Source: DATJGF01 sp035495315 (GTDB taxonomy: Bacteria; Verrucomicrobiota; Verrucomicrobiia; Limisphaerales; UBA8199). From it: a DNA stretch of 12,801 nt. Numbering within the stretch: the stretch's first letter is position 1; each line of letters opens with the position of its first letter. The stretch is from assembly GCA_035495315.1 (NCBI GenBank), contig DATJGF010000156.1:1-12801 (forward strand). Reading direction: 5' to 3'. The position numbers and the translations under genes were made by a program. Positions 12,793 through 12,801 of this stretch are shown in pieces. The notes beneath the pieces are model-generated. The model was given only the letters and a program-made list of their open reading frames with translations, was not told the DNA's origin and did no database searches.

Positions 12793-12801
12793 ACATTGAA
12801 C
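12784..12801 (+). repeat. Start of a 7-bp tandem repeat (GAACATT type), cut by window end
   Basis: GAACACT (12784), GAACATT (12791) and a partial GAAC (12798) are in 7-base register and run off the window. The repeat overlaps the last codons and the TGA stop of the glycosyltransferase gene. Two and a half units are weak evidence alone, but it fits the heptamer class seen at three other gene ends in this window. Confidence 0.45.

Overview
The window is a compact, all-plus-strand stretch of a Gram-negative bacterial chromosome. The best guess is Verrucomicrobiota or another PVC-group lineage. This is an inference from the moderately high GC, the MoxR/DUF58/VWA cluster with very large VWA proteins, the fusion of a transporter to an NHL propeller, a lipopolysaccharide-type glycosyltransferase, and heptameric and palindromic repeats at gene junctions. 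No marker gene is present to prove the taxonomy.

Layout. (1) Positions 3-3746 hold the core of a MoxR/aerotolerance-like cluster: a MoxR-family AAA+ ATPase (5' end cut by the window), a DUF58 protein, and a BatA-like membrane VWA protein. (2) Positions 3810-7509 hold an iron(III)/thiamine-type ABC importer without its ATPase: a membrane-anchored substrate-binding protein, then a two-module permease whose C-terminus runs in frame through a lipobox-like segment into a six-blade NHL propeller. (3) Positions 7506-10394 return to the VWA theme with a 962-aa membrane protein carrying an intact VWA domain, a GATase1-like domain and a second VWA domain that has lost its metal-binding motif. (4) Positions 10518-11525 hold an acylphosphatase and a calcineurin-like metallophosphoesterase, probably co-transcribed. 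(5) Positions 11761-12792 hold a family 9 (heptosyltransferase-type) glycosyltransferase.

Genes from MoxR to the large VWA protein are tightly packed, with 4-base overlaps at three junctions, so they look like one operon. MoxR ATPases commonly act with VWA proteins as chaperones that remodel or metallate partner proteins. A binding-protein-dependent importer and an extracytoplasmic propeller inside such an operon suggest, as inference only, a membrane assembly in which uptake or sensing is linked to MoxR/VWA remodelling.

Non-coding content. No gap without a gene exceeds 300 bases. The junctions hold most of the unusual DNA: degenerate 7-bp tandem repeats at four gene ends (1810-1908, 3752-3779, 7452-7507, 12784 to the window end), a twin-hairpin palindromic element next to a 21-bp tandem duplication (4883-4952), and a perfect 29-bp inverted repeat (11581-11654). 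Recognisable Shine-Dalgarno sequences are scarce, so several starts rest on protein similarity. No tRNA, rRNA, CRISPR array, transposase or integrase was seen.
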